This document shows, piece by piece, positions 41,529 to 51,532 of a DNA stretch of 64,000 nt (position 1 is its first letter; each line of letters begins with the position of its first letter). The stretch lies in NCBI RefSeq assembly GCF_047549485.1, contig NZ_CP180191.1:1178001-1242000 (forward strand), written 5' to 3'. The position numbers and the translations under genes are program-made. Under the pieces are notes generated by a model. It made no database searches and was not told the origin of the DNA. It saw only the letters and a list, made by a program, of their open reading frames with translations. This stretch comes from Piscinibacterium candidicorallinum (GTDB lineage Bacteria > Pseudomonadota > Gammaproteobacteria > Burkholderiales > Burkholderiaceae_C).

Positions 41529-41655
41529 TGAAGTCTCCTTGTTGTTTCCCCTGGGGGTGAGCAGTTCGGCCACGCGTTGTGCGTTGCACGCAGCGTCGGC
41601 CGGGCGCCGTAGAACGTGCGCGGCAGGCCATGCTCCGGCCGATTGTGCGCAAAAG

Positions 41656-41685
41656 CAATGGGCGCGACAAGCGCCGCGCCCATTG
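41656..41685 (-). terminator. Terminator downstream of clpA
   Basis: Stem CAATGGGCGCG / CGCGCCCATTG with an 8 nt loop; on the minus strand it is followed by CTTTTG. It ends the clpS-clpA transcript before the divergently placed cytochrome gene region. Confidence 0.75.
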
Positions 41686-41728
41686 TGTCTAACCCTCGGG
41701 CGGCGCTTATGAGCCGCCCATGCAGTGC

Positions 41729-44038
<2,310 letters not shown>

Positions 44039-44122
44039 TGCAACTCCTGAGGCTCAAGCGCCCGCATCGTCTGCAGGTGAGGTGTCCTAAGCAAGGTTCA
44101 AGCCGCCTCGCCAGAAAAGTGT

Positions 44123-44464
44123 TCAGACTTCTTCAAGTACGCACTGCAGCGGATGTTGATGCTGGCGTGCAAAGTCTGTGACCTGGTCCACTTTGCTGGC
44201 AGCAACATCGTGCGGATACACCCCGCAGACGCCGCGCCCCTCTCGATGGACTTTTAGCATGATCTGTGTGGCTTGTTCCCGACTCTTGCCAAAGAAGCGC
44301 TGCAGCACGCCGACCACGAATTCCATCGGCGTAAAGTCATCATTGAGCATCACGACCTGGAACATCCGCGGCGGCTTGACGCGGGCGGTCTGACGCTCGG
44401 CAACAACGCTGTCGCCCTGGTCGGAGTCGGGGTTGTTCGGGCCGACGACGGGTTTGTCGCTCAT
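44123..44464 (-). CDS. clpS: ATP-dependent Clp protease adaptor protein ClpS
   Basis: 113 residues. Binds N-degron substrates and delivers them to ClpAP. Visible: the N-terminal flexible region, PPRMFQVVMLNDDFTPMEFV with the conserved Asn-Asp-Asp binding site, VLQRFFGKSREQATQIML and GRGVCGVYPHDVAASKVDQV. Normal size. It heads the minus-strand clpS-clpA unit and is divergent from the cold-shock gene at 44734, leaving a 269 bp gap with the csp promoter and leader. Confidence 0.96.
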   Translation of the reverse strand: MSDKPVVGPNNPDSDQGDSVVAERQTARVKPPRMFQVVMLNDDFTPMEFVVGVLQRFFGKSREQATQIMLKVHREGRGVCGVYPHDVAASKVDQVTDFARQHQHPLQCVLEEV

Positions 44465-44595
44465 GGGCGGAGGTCTCTGCGGGCCTGAATCTGTGGCATT
44501 TGTCTCATTCTAAGGCGGCCCAACTTCGCGCCTTTGCGTTGAGTCAGGCGAGCAGGGACAGCGGAAATGCTCAATTCCTCATATTGAACGGGGTC

Positions 44596-44733
44596 TTGAC
44601 GATTGCTTTGTTGGATCGTTAAAAAAGCTTCCGGCGGGAAAGCATCGGATGCGTATGGGTGCTTCTCACACGGCGGCTTGGCCAATCGTTCGGATTGGCT
44701 TGAGGCCTGAATGGTTTTGGGAGGGAAGTACGG
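44596..44733 (+). promoter_or_regulatory. Promoter and long leader of the cold-shock gene
   Basis: TTGACG (44596-44601), 17 bp spacer, TTAAAA (44619-44624) make a plausible sigma-70 promoter. The leader of about 100 nt includes a strong hairpin GCCAATC-GTTCG-GATTGGC (44681-44699) shortly upstream of the GGGAGGGA ribosome site. Long structured leaders are usual for temperature-responsive csp mRNAs; here the role is inferred. Confidence 0.55.
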
Positions 44734-44940
44734 ATGGCAACGGGTACGGTCAAGTGGTTCAACGACGCCAAGGGGTTCGGATTCATTACCCCCGATGAGG
44801 GCGGTGAAGATGTGTTTGCGCATTTTTCGGCGATCCAGATGCCTGGGTTCAAGACGCTGAAAGAGGGCCAGAAGGTCATGTTTGAAGTCAACCAGGGCCC
44901 CAAGGGCAAACAGGCGTCGAACATCACTGCTGCGTCCTGA
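44734..44940 (+). CDS. Cold-shock protein (CspA family)
   Basis: 68 residues, a single cold-shock OB-fold domain: TGTVKWFNDAKGFGFITP carries RNP1 (KGFGFI), DVFAHFSAI carries RNP2, and the end is EVNQGPKGKQASNI. Binds single-stranded RNA/DNA as an RNA chaperone. Strong ribosome site GGGAGGGA before the ATG at 44734. Followed 23 bp downstream by an intrinsic terminator, so monocistronic. Confidence 0.97.
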   Translation: MATGTVKWFNDAKGFGFITPDEGGEDVFAHFSAIQMPGFKTLKEGQKVMFEVNQGPKGKQASNITAAS

Positions 44941-44963
44941 CGCAGCATCGCATCCCGGCTGAC

Positions 44964-44990
44964 AGGGCGCTTCGGCGCCCTTTTGTTTTT
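44964..44990 (+). terminator. Intrinsic terminator of the cold-shock gene
   Basis: AGGGCGC-TTCG-GCGCCCT stem with a UUCG tetraloop followed by TTTGTTTTT. Confidence 0.92.
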
Positions 44991-45164
44991 GCTGCACCGA
45001 TTGGTAATACCCAATCGAAGTGATCAACTATCGGGTTTCCATGTAAGGGTCTGTCAACGGATGCTTTCGGGGCGGCGTTGAGCGCCTGACCGACGTTTAC
45101 GTGATCCGGCGTACGCCAAGTCCGGGACGGGTCTCTCAACTAGTTGCTCAAAAGGAAATCTGAC

Positions 45165-45359
45165 ATGTCCAAGCTGATCGCCGGCCTCGTGGCCTCCCTG
45201 TTCGCCGCTTCCGTCTTCGCCCAAGGCGCAGCTCCCGCAGCTCCGGCCGCTCCGGCTGCTCCTGCCAAGGCTGAAGCAAAGGCCGAAGCGAAGACCGAAA
45301 AGAAGGCCAAGAAGGCCAAGAAGGCAAAGGCCAAGAAGGCTGCTGAAGAGAAGAAGTAA
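45165..45359 (+). CDS. Small exported Ala/Lys-rich protein
   Basis: 64 residues, ATG at 45165 with AAAGGAA upstream. A signal peptide (KLIAGLVASLFAASVFAQG, cleavage after FA/AQG) precedes about 40 residues of low complexity: Ala-Pro repeats then Ala/Lys/Glu repeats such as KAEAKAEAK and KKAKKAKAKK. Highly basic, probably disordered and periplasmic. Similar short Ala/Lys-rich exported proteins are frequent in Burkholderiales without assigned function. It is flanked by its own terminator and stands alone. Confidence 0.8.
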   Translation: MSKLIAGLVASLFAASVFAQGAAPAAPAAPAAPAKAEAKAEAKTEKKAKKAKKAKAKKAAEEKK

Positions 45360-45390
45360 TTCTTCTGCTGCCGTACTCGGCAGCATCGGT

Positions 45391-45422
45391 GCAAAAGGGG
45401 CGGGGTAACCTGCCCTTTTGTT
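45391..45422 (+). terminator. Likely terminator of the small exported protein gene
   Basis: GCAAAAGGGGCGGG and CCTGCCCTTTTG form an imperfect stem with a GTAA loop, followed by TTTTG. It lies 32 bp after the stop codon. Confidence 0.6.
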
Positions 45423-45500
45423 TTGCTGATGGCCCATCATGCAGCAAGCCGTTGGTGGCTGCATGGCAATTGGCATCGCGCTTCTGTTCTACGTGTCCTG

Positions 45501-45995
45501 ATGATCCTGAATCCTTCGAGTTTGTCCCTGCTGAGTGAGTTGCGTCGAGTTTTGCTTCGCGCAGCCCTGTTCGCGTGCTTGCTTGCGCCCAGCGCTGAGG
45601 CGCTGGCGCAGAGCAACGCGATGCCGACCATCCAACTGCGCGCGGGCATGCATCTGATTCAGGCCGAGGTCGCCGCGAACGATGCGGATCGGCAGCGCGG
45701 CCTGATGTTTCGCGACAAGCTTGGCCCGCAGCAGGGAATGGTGTTTCTCTTCGATCTGCGCGCTGTGCACTGCATGTGGATGAAGAACACGCTCATCCCG
45801 CTGTCCGTCGCATTTCTCGATGATGACGGCGTCATCCTCAACATCGAAGACATGCAACCGCAGACCGAGAAGAGCCACTGCGCCGCCAAGCCGGCTAGGT
45901 TCGCGCTCGAAATGAACCAGGGGTGGTTCAAGCAGCGCGGCATTCGGCCCGGGACGCGGATCGACGGCGTCGATCGCCTTTTCAAGTCGCGATAG
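45501..45995 (+). CDS. DUF192 family exported protein
   Basis: 164 residues. A signal peptide (about 15-38, ending ALAQS) precedes the DUF192 domain: IQAEVAANDADRQRGLMFRD, GMVFLFD, HCMWMKNTLIPLSVAFLDDD and NIEDMQPQTEKSHCAAKPAR, with ALEMNQGWFKQRGI. DUF192 proteins are small beta-rich domains of unclear function found in the periplasm of many bacteria. The ATG at 45501 fits; the upstream frame crosses the terminator and is rejected. Convergent with sodB, with a bidirectional hairpin between. Confidence 0.9.
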   Translation: MILNPSSLSLLSELRRVLLRAALFACLLAPSAEALAQSNAMPTIQLRAGMHLIQAEVAANDADRQRGLMFRDKLGPQQGMVFLFDLRAVHCMWMKNTLIPLSVAFLDDDGVILNIEDMQPQTEKSHCAAKPARFALEMNQGWFKQRGIRPGTRIDGVDRLFKSR

Positions 45996-46011
45996 AAAAG
46001 TGTCGACCTGA

Positions 46012-46046
46012 CGAAAACGGGGCACCCATCGGTGCCCCATGTTTCG
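46012..46046. terminator. Bidirectional hairpin between DUF192 gene and sodB
   Basis: GGGGCACC-CATC-GGTGCCCC (8 bp perfect stem) with CGAAAAC on the left and GTTTCG on the right, giving short A/T runs on both sides of convergent genes. Confidence 0.72.
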
Positions 46047-46066
46047 TTGTGAAGCGACTGTATGGA

Positions 46067-46645
46067 TCAGGCGAACTGCTGATTCACGAAGTCCCAGTTG
46101 ACGAGCGACCAGAACGAACCGAGGTAATCCGCACGGCGGTTGCGGAAGTCGATGTAGTACGCGTGCTCCCAGACGTCGCACGTGAGCAACGGCTTCTCGG
46201 CTGTCGTGAGCGGGGTCGCGGCATTGCTGGTATTCACGATATCGAGCGTGCCGTCCGCCTTCTTGACCAGCCAGGTCCAGCCGGAACCGAAGTTCCCGAG
46301 CGCGGACTTGTTGAACGCTTCCTTGAACGCGGCAAAGCTGCCCCACTTAGCATTGATGGCTGCAGCCACTGCGCCAGTTGCATCTCCGCCGCCGTTGGGC
46401 TTGAAGCCGAACCAGTAGAACGTGTGATTCCAGATCTGGGCAGCGTTGTTGAACATGCCGCCGGAGGACTTGCGGACGATGTCTTCAAGGCTCATCGACT
46501 CGAACTCGGTGCCCTTGATGAGGTTGTTCAGATTGGTGACGTAGGTTTGGTGGTGCTTGCCGTAGTGAAACTCCAGGGTCTCCTTGGAGATATGGGGCGC
46601 TAACGCATCCATGGCGTAGGGCAGTTCTGGCAGCTTGTGTTCCAT
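46067..46645 (-). CDS. sodB: Superoxide dismutase [Fe]
   Basis: 192 residues. Dismutates superoxide in the cytosol. Metal ligands are present: His27 (in LEFHYGKHH), His74 (IWNHTFYW), Asp157 and His161 (CDVWEHAYYID). FNNAAQIWNHTFYW with Gln in position 70 is typical of the iron form. WEHAYYIDFRNRRADYL is the SOD signature. Full length. It is on the minus strand just downstream of xseA (start 46735 stop end), with 89 bp between. Confidence 0.96.
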   Translation of the reverse strand: MEHKLPELPYAMDALAPHISKETLEFHYGKHHQTYVTNLNNLIKGTEFESMSLEDIVRKSSGGMFNNAAQIWNHTFYWFGFKPNGGGDATGAVAAAINAKWGSFAAFKEAFNKSALGNFGSGWTWLVKKADGTLDIVNTSNAATPLTTAEKPLLTCDVWEHAYYIDFRNRRADYLGSFWSLVNWDFVNQQFA

Positions 46646-46734
46646 TCGGAGTCACCTTTCTTTGCGTGAGTGGCTTGGAGGAAGCGCGCAGTGTATCGCC
46701 CGCCCGGTAGGCAGATGCCATGAAGGTGTCGGGG

Positions 46735-48117
46735 CTATTTCGCGCTCTCGATAGTGACCTGCGCGGCCAGCCTGGCAGCGCGGCTACCGTCGTGCCAGGT
46801 GAGCGTCACTGCGGCGTCGGGTGCTGCGCTCTCGCTGCTGGTCATTGGTGTGCCGTCAGGGTGAGATACAAGGACGTAGCCACGGCGAAGCACACCCATG
46901 GGACCGAGCGCGTGAAGCTGTACGCCCAATGAAGCGACCTCGGCACGCTTCCGGTCGACAACGTGCGCGCAAGTGCCACGGAGTCGCGCTTGTGAGCCAG
47001 CGAGCCATGCTGTGTACGTGCGCACGTCGGGGCGTTGGCTCGCCAGGTGTTGATGGCATATGCCGAGCGCGTCACGTGCTTGAGCCGAGCAAGTCCGCAA
47101 GCTGGTGCGAATGCGAAGTGCTCTTTCCTGAAGGGTGACGCGACTGAGTTGAACGTGCTGCGCTGGACTGAGTAGTTTCGAAGCCAGCAGATCGACGGTT
47201 TGCGCGAGCGCCTGCAAGCTGCGATCCACAGCCCGCGTCCGCGAAGCGCGCAGTTCAACGAGTCTCGCGAGCCACTCATCCCGCGGCGTCGCGCAGATTT
47301 CCGCCGCTGCTGTGGGAGTCGGGGCACGCACGTCAGCGACGAAGTCAGAGATCGAAAAGTCTGTCTCGTGGCCGACGGCGCTGATGACAGGAACGCTGCT
47401 GATGGCGATTCGGCGCGCCAGCCCTTCGTCGTTGAACGCGGCCAAGTCGTCGATCGACCCTCCGCCGCGCGCAAGAATGACGCAATCTACATTCGGATGC
47501 TCCGAAGCCGCGTGAAGGGCAGTGATCAGCTCTGCGGCCGCGTTGGGGCCCTGGACGGCCGCCGGAAAGAGCAGCAGCTGCACGTGCGGCGCCCGACGAG
47601 CAAACGTTGTGGCAATGTCGCGCAGGACGGCGGCGTCTTGCGAGGTCACCAGGGCAATTCGGCGCATAAATGCCGGCAGAGCGCGCTTGCGCGACTCGTC
47701 GAACAAGCCCTCGGCCTTGAGCCGGTCGCGCAGCGCCACGAAAGCTGCATGCATATCGCCCTGCCCGGCAGGGCGGACACTCTCCACGATGAGCTGCAAA
47801 TCCCCGCGCGCTGCGTAGATTGCGAGCCGCGCAGAGATGTCAACGACGTCGCCATTGCCCCAAGCCGCTGCGATGGCAACGCCCGTGCGCTGCCGAAACA
47901 GGACGCACCGGACACTGGCAGAGTCATCCTTGATGGAGAAGTAGCTGTGGCCACTGGCCGCGCGGGTCAGGCCGCTGACTTCACCGCGGACGCGAACCAC
48001 CGGGAAGCCCCGTGAGAGCCACTGTTCGATGGCCGCGACCAACGCAGACGGGCTGAGCCGGTCTCTGGGGCTGTTCGCTACATCTGACGATGTAGTTGCG
48101 CCGCGATCTGTAAACAT
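46735..48117 (-). CDS. xseA: Exodeoxyribonuclease VII large subunit
   Basis: 460 residues. With the small subunit XseB (not in this window) it degrades single-stranded DNA in repair. The N-terminal OB-fold has VVRVRGEVSGLTRAASGHSY and the FSIKDDSASVRCVLFR stretch (about 37-75). The catalytic domain has ALVTSQDAAVLRDI, VQGPNAAAELITAL, ARGGGSIDDLAAFNDE and PVISAVGHETDFSISDFVAD. The C-terminal helical coiled region and the ending GYVLVSHPDGTPM are usual. ATG 48117 was chosen; the GTG at 48123 is also in frame. Divergent from exbB; sodB follows on the same strand. Confidence 0.95.
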   Translation of the reverse strand: MFTDRGATTSSDVANSPRDRLSPSALVAAIEQWLSRGFPVVRVRGEVSGLTRAASGHSYFSIKDDSASVRCVLFRQRTGVAIAAAWGNGDVVDISARLAIYAARGDLQLIVESVRPAGQGDMHAAFVALRDRLKAEGLFDESRKRALPAFMRRIALVTSQDAAVLRDIATTFARRAPHVQLLLFPAAVQGPNAAAELITALHAASEHPNVDCVILARGGGSIDDLAAFNDEGLARRIAISSVPVISAVGHETDFSISDFVADVRAPTPTAAAEICATPRDEWLARLVELRASRTRAVDRSLQALAQTVDLLASKLLSPAQHVQLSRVTLQERALRIRTSLRTCSAQARDALGICHQHLASQRPDVRTYTAWLAGSQARLRGTCAHVVDRKRAEVASLGVQLHALGPMGVLRRGYVLVSHPDGTPMTSSESAAPDAAVTLTWHDGSRAARLAAQVTIESAK

Positions 48118-48278
48118 GTCCACAGTTTCGGTCCGGTCAACCTGCGAGCATGCACTCGCCGCGAGATGACGTGAATACGTTGCAAGTCATTGATTGATAA
48201 TGGTTTTTTTGACTGACCGATTGCGTATGCGTAATGCCAGACACAGAAACGGGCAGTGTTTTCGCGGCTTGCGGGGAG

Positions 48279-48299
48279 GTATCCACAGAGTTATCCACA
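48279..48299 (+). promoter_or_regulatory. Two DnaA-box-like 9-mers upstream of exbB
   Basis: TTATCCACA (48291-48299) is the consensus DnaA box and GTATCCACA (48279-48287) differs by one base; they are 12 bp apart in the 295 bp xseA-exbB gap. DnaA binding could regulate either gene or simply be a chance pair. The rest of the gap (48118-48412) shows promoter-like AT-rich DNA around 48185-48235 and no gene. Confidence 0.4.
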
Positions 48300-48412
48300 G
48301 CTTTGTCCCGCCCGCCGGCGCCGAATCGGTCCGTTTTGGGTGCCAGAGCAAGGCCGCTACATTTCGCTGCGCGCTGCGTTCCCGCGGCTGTGCTGCTCCA
48401 AAGGACTCTGAT

Positions 48413-49024
48413 TTGTTCGCAATCATCGTAGCGGCCGGCTGGCCGATCTGGTTTCTCATTGTCGCCTCAGTGATCGCGCTGGCCCTGATCGTTGAGCGCT
48501 TCTTTGCACTGCAGCGCCGCAAGATCGTTCCTGCCGGATTGCTCAACGACGTGATCAAGTTGCAGCAAGGCGGGCAGGTCACGCGTGACGTGCTGAAGCG
48601 GCTGGAAGGCAACTCGCCGTTCGGGCGCATCCTGGCGGCCGGTCTGCGTAATGCGCAAGCCCCAAGAGAAGTCACGAAGTCTGCGATAGAGGATGTCGGG
48701 CGCGGCGTCGCGCACGAGTTGTCCCGCTTCTTGAACGCGATCGGCACCATCGCGTCGGCAGCCCCGCTCATGGGCCTGTTTGGCACCGTCGTGGGCATGA
48801 TCGAAATCTTCGGTGCCTCTGGCGGACCCGGCGGCGTGACCAATGTGGACCAACTGGCGCACGGCATATCGGTGGCGCTCTACAACACGGGCTTCGGGAT
48901 CCTGATTGCGATTCCTGCGTTGATCGCTCATCGATATTTCCGCGGCCGGGTCGATGACTTCATCGTCGAGATGGAGCAGGACGCTCTCAAGCTTGTCGAT
49001 GTAATTCACGGGGCACGCCAGTGA
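48413..49024 (+). CDS. exbB: MotA/TolQ/ExbB proton channel family protein
   Basis: 203 residues from a TTG at 48413 preceded by AAAGGA, reading (M)FAIIVAAGWPIWFLIVASVI; this matches ExbB N-termini, while the open frame further upstream is not family-like. Helices are at about 10-30, 105-130 and 145-165, with the conserved SAAPLMGLFGTVVGMIEIF and GISVALYNTGFGILIAIPALI. ExbB and ExbD form the proton channel that energises TonB or other envelope processes. It overlaps exbD by 4 bp. No tonB gene nearby. Confidence 0.92.
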   Translation: MFAIIVAAGWPIWFLIVASVIALALIVERFFALQRRKIVPAGLLNDVIKLQQGGQVTRDVLKRLEGNSPFGRILAAGLRNAQAPREVTKSAIEDVGRGVAHELSRFLNAIGTIASAAPLMGLFGTVVGMIEIFGASGGPGGVTNVDQLAHGISVALYNTGFGILIAIPALIAHRYFRGRVDDFIVEMEQDALKLVDVIHGARQ

Positions 49025-49449
49025 ATTTCCGGCGCGGGCGGGACGAAGAGCCCGAAATCAACTTGGTGCCGCTGATCGACGTGCTGCTGGTCATCATCAT
49101 CTTCCTGATGCTTTCGACCACGTTCACGCGTTTTGCGGAGCTAAGAATCTCGCTGCCAGGTGCACAGGGTCAGAACACCGAGCAGCGTCCTCGTGAGATT
49201 CAGGTGGCAGTATCGGCGGACGGTCGCTACGCCATCGACAAGGCGCCAGTGCCGTTCCGTGATGTTGCTGTGCTTGCCCAGGCGCTTCAGGCTGCGGCAG
49301 CGGAGCGCAAGGATCCTGTACTCATCATCAATGCTGACGCTGCGGCAAGCCACCAGTCGGTGGTCAATGTGATGGAAGCAGCGCGGCTCGCCGGCATTGC
49401 GCGCCTGGCATTTGCGACCCAGCGTCAATCCCTGCCCGCGGGGCAGTAG
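49021..49449 (+). CDS. exbD: ExbD/TolR family biopolymer transport protein
   Basis: 142 residues from a GTG overlapping the exbB stop (GTGA). A single N-terminal membrane helix carries the proton-path Asp: INLVPLIDVLLVIIIFLMLS (about 14-33). The periplasmic domain follows with LRISLPGAQG, EIQVAVSADGRYAIDKAPV and LIINADAAASHQSVVNVMEAA. Partner of ExbB. The next gene, lpxK, starts 16 bp downstream; the exbBD-lpxK link is conserved in betaproteobacteria. Confidence 0.94.
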   Translation: MNFRRGRDEEPEINLVPLIDVLLVIIIFLMLSTTFTRFAELRISLPGAQGQNTEQRPREIQVAVSADGRYAIDKAPVPFRDVAVLAQALQAAAAERKDPVLIINADAAASHQSVVNVMEAARLAGIARLAFATQRQSLPAGQ

Positions 49450-49465
49450 GCGCCGAGCGGCTTGG

Positions 49466-50470
49466 ATGAACCGCCACTTCCCCCAATGGTGGCTGCGGCG
49501 CGGGTTGCGTGCGCGCCTGCTCACGCCACTTGCTCTCATTCACGGGGGTCTTGCTTCGGTACGGCAAGCACTTTATGCGGTCGGGATCCTGCGCACCTAT
49601 CGGGTGCAGGTGCCGGTCATTGTGGTCGGGGGGGTGTTTGTCGGCGGCACCGGCAAGACGCCAACCCTTGAGGCCCTCGTTCTCGAGTTGCGCGCACGCG
49701 GCTTGAACCCGGGCATCATTTCGCGCGGGTATGGGGCAGATGGTGAGACGTGCCCGGTCTTCCCGACGAGCAGCGCGGCCCAATTCGGTGATGAGCCGGT
49801 GCTGCTCGCACGACGTACCGGCGCGCCTGTCTGGATCGGGCGACGACGGGCGCAGGCGGCCCGCGCGCTTGTGCAGGCGCATCCGGAAGTTGATGTCATC
49901 CTGTCGGATGATGGACTTCAGCACCTAGCCTTGCACCGTGATGCCGAGCTCGCTGTGGTGGACTCCAGGGGGTTTGGCAACGGACTCTTGATTCCTGCCG
50001 GCCCCCTGCGCGAATCGCCGGGCAGACTGAACCGGGTAACTGCAGTAGTGCTTCGGGGCCGGCCGCCGCTGCTTGGGGTGACCCGGCCGCAATTCGCACT
50101 CACCCTGGGCATTCAAGCCTTTCGTCACCTCAGCACGGGCGAGTCGCTCGATCCTTCCACTTTCAGAGCTCGATTCCCTTCCATCACTGCTGCCGCCGGC
50201 ATCGGATTCCCCACACAGTTCCGCGCGTCGCTCGCAGAGCTCGGCTTGCAGGCGAGCGGTTTGCCGCAGGAACTGCCGGACCACTTCGATTGGGGGCACA
50301 TGGATTGGGCAGTGGGCATGACTGGGCCGATCGTGATCACCGAGAAAGACGCGGTCAAGGCCGAGCGAATCGATGACCCGCGATTGTGGGTGGCCACCGC
50401 AGTGCCGCGCCTAGAATCCGGGTTGACTGAACTTCTTCTGGAGCGCATGCGTGGATCCCAAGCTGCTTGA
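49466..50470 (+). CDS. lpxK: Tetraacyldisaccharide 4'-kinase
   Basis: 334 residues. Phosphorylates the lipid A disaccharide precursor at the inner membrane. The N-terminus has a short hydrophobic segment (LLTPLALIHGGLASV), then the P-loop GGVFVGGTGKTPTLEAL (about 54-70), GIISRGYGADGE and VILSDDGLQHLAL, with HFDWGH and ITEKDAVKAERI near the C-terminus. The ATG at 49466 was chosen; the longer frame begins in exbD. It overlaps the following trm112-type gene by 20 bp. Confidence 0.95.
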   Translation: MNRHFPQWWLRRGLRARLLTPLALIHGGLASVRQALYAVGILRTYRVQVPVIVVGGVFVGGTGKTPTLEALVLELRARGLNPGIISRGYGADGETCPVFPTSSAAQFGDEPVLLARRTGAPVWIGRRRAQAARALVQAHPEVDVILSDDGLQHLALHRDAELAVVDSRGFGNGLLIPAGPLRESPGRLNRVTAVVLRGRPPLLGVTRPQFALTLGIQAFRHLSTGESLDPSTFRARFPSITAAAGIGFPTQFRASLAELGLQASGLPQELPDHFDWGHMDWAVGMTGPIVITEKDAVKAERIDDPRLWVATAVPRLESGLTELLLERMRGSQAA

Positions 50471-50651
50471 AGTGCTGGTTTGCCCGGTCACCAAGGGCAG
50501 GCTCGTGCTGGACCGCGATGCGGGCGAGCTGGTGTCTGTTCAAGCCAAACTCGCATTCCCGATCCGCGACGGTATTCCCTGCATGCTGGTGTCCGAAGCG
50601 CGCTCGCTTGATGCTCAGGCGCAGGATTCGGCCGACAGCCCGAAGGCATGA
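50451..50651 (+). CDS. Trm112 family protein
   Basis: 66 residues from a GTG inside the 3' end of lpxK (20 bp overlap). MDPKLLEVLVCPVTKGRLVL and LAFPIRDGIPCMLVSEAR are the conserved Trm112/YcaR features; one of the usual zinc cysteine pairs is replaced, as in many bacterial members (CPV only). Such proteins activate methyltransferases in eukaryotes and archaea; the bacterial role is unclear. It lies in the conserved lpxK-ycaR-kdsB string and overlaps kdsB by 4 bp. Confidence 0.93.
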   Translation: MDPKLLEVLVCPVTKGRLVLDRDAGELVSVQAKLAFPIRDGIPCMLVSEARSLDAQAQDSADSPKA

Positions 50652-51406
50652 ACCCATTCGTTGCGGTGGTTCCGGCGCGACTGGCCTCCACGCGCCTTCC
50701 CAACAAGCCGTTGGCGATGATCGGCGATGCACCCATGGTGGTGCATGTCGCCCGGCTAGCGCAGCTCAGCGGCGCCCAGGCCACGTGGGTTGCGACGGAC
50801 GCACAGGCGGTCATGACCGTCTGTGCTGTGCACAGTATTCCCGCACTGCTGACCTCAGAGACCCACCCGACCGGCACGGACCGGCTGGCAGAAGTCGTCG
50901 ATCGACTTGGCCTGGCCGATGACCAGATCGTCGTGAACGTGCAGGGCGATGAACCGCTGCTGCCTCCCGAACTTGTCGCGCGCGTCGCGGATGAGCTTGC
51001 TCGTCGGCCGGACTGCGCCATCGCAACCTGTGCTCACGCGATCAGCGATTCAGCGGAGATTTTCAATCCGAACGTCGTCAAGGTGGTCTGTGACGCCGCG
51101 GGCACAGCACTGCTGTTCTCCCGTGCACCTATCCCTTGGGGTCGGGAAAGCTATCCGTTCGAAGGCAGGCTGGGCGGCAGCGCTCCGGCCGTGCTGCGGC
51201 ACGTCGGTCTGTACGCCTATCGCGCGGGCTTTCTGAGGCGATTTCCCAAGCTTGCCGAAGCGCCCATCGAACAGTTTGAAAAGCTTGAGCAGCTTCGAGC
51301 GCAGTGGCACGGCGAGCGCATCGCGGTGTGCGTGCTGGATGCTGCGCCGCCAGCGGGTGTGGACACGCCCGAGGATCTTGCTCGCGTGCGTGCACTGCTC
51401 GGGTAA
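50648..51406 (+). CDS. kdsB: 3-deoxy-manno-octulosonate cytidylyltransferase
   Basis: 252 residues. Makes CMP-Kdo for lipopolysaccharide inner core. Visible: FVAVVPARLASTRLPNKPLA (about 3-22), WVATDAQAVMTVC, NVQGDEPLLPPELVA and the C-terminal RHVGLYAYRAGFLRRF then VDTPEDLARVRALL. Normal length. The ATG at 50648 overlaps the Trm112 gene by 4 bp. Last gene of the exbB-kdsB run; 126 bp separate it from the next gene, with no clear terminator seen there. Confidence 0.96.
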   Translation: MNPFVAVVPARLASTRLPNKPLAMIGDAPMVVHVARLAQLSGAQATWVATDAQAVMTVCAVHSIPALLTSETHPTGTDRLAEVVDRLGLADDQIVVNVQGDEPLLPPELVARVADELARRPDCAIATCAHAISDSAEIFNPNVVKVVCDAAGTALLFSRAPIPWGRESYPFEGRLGGSAPAVLRHVGLYAYRAGFLRRFPKLAEAPIEQFEKLEQLRAQWHGERIAVCVLDAAPPAGVDTPEDLARVRALLG

Positions 51407-51532
51407 ACCCGCGCAGCGTTGCGCAAAGCAACGATGGTCTGCCACTTCGTGTTTCACGATGGCCAAATGGCTTGGCAGTCCTGCGTCTGTTGGGTAGTCT
51501 CGCGACTTTCCTGAAGAGAGGGGAGTTCTTCC

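Noticed and set aside
41663..41670. GACAAGCG near clpA as another repeat copy
   Set aside because: It is the loop of the clpA terminator hairpin and lacks the rest of the repeat.
48194..48412. Upstream ATG extension of exbB (73 residues)
   Set aside because: The extension is not ExbB-like; AAAGGA before the TTG at 48413 and the family N-terminus support the shorter form.
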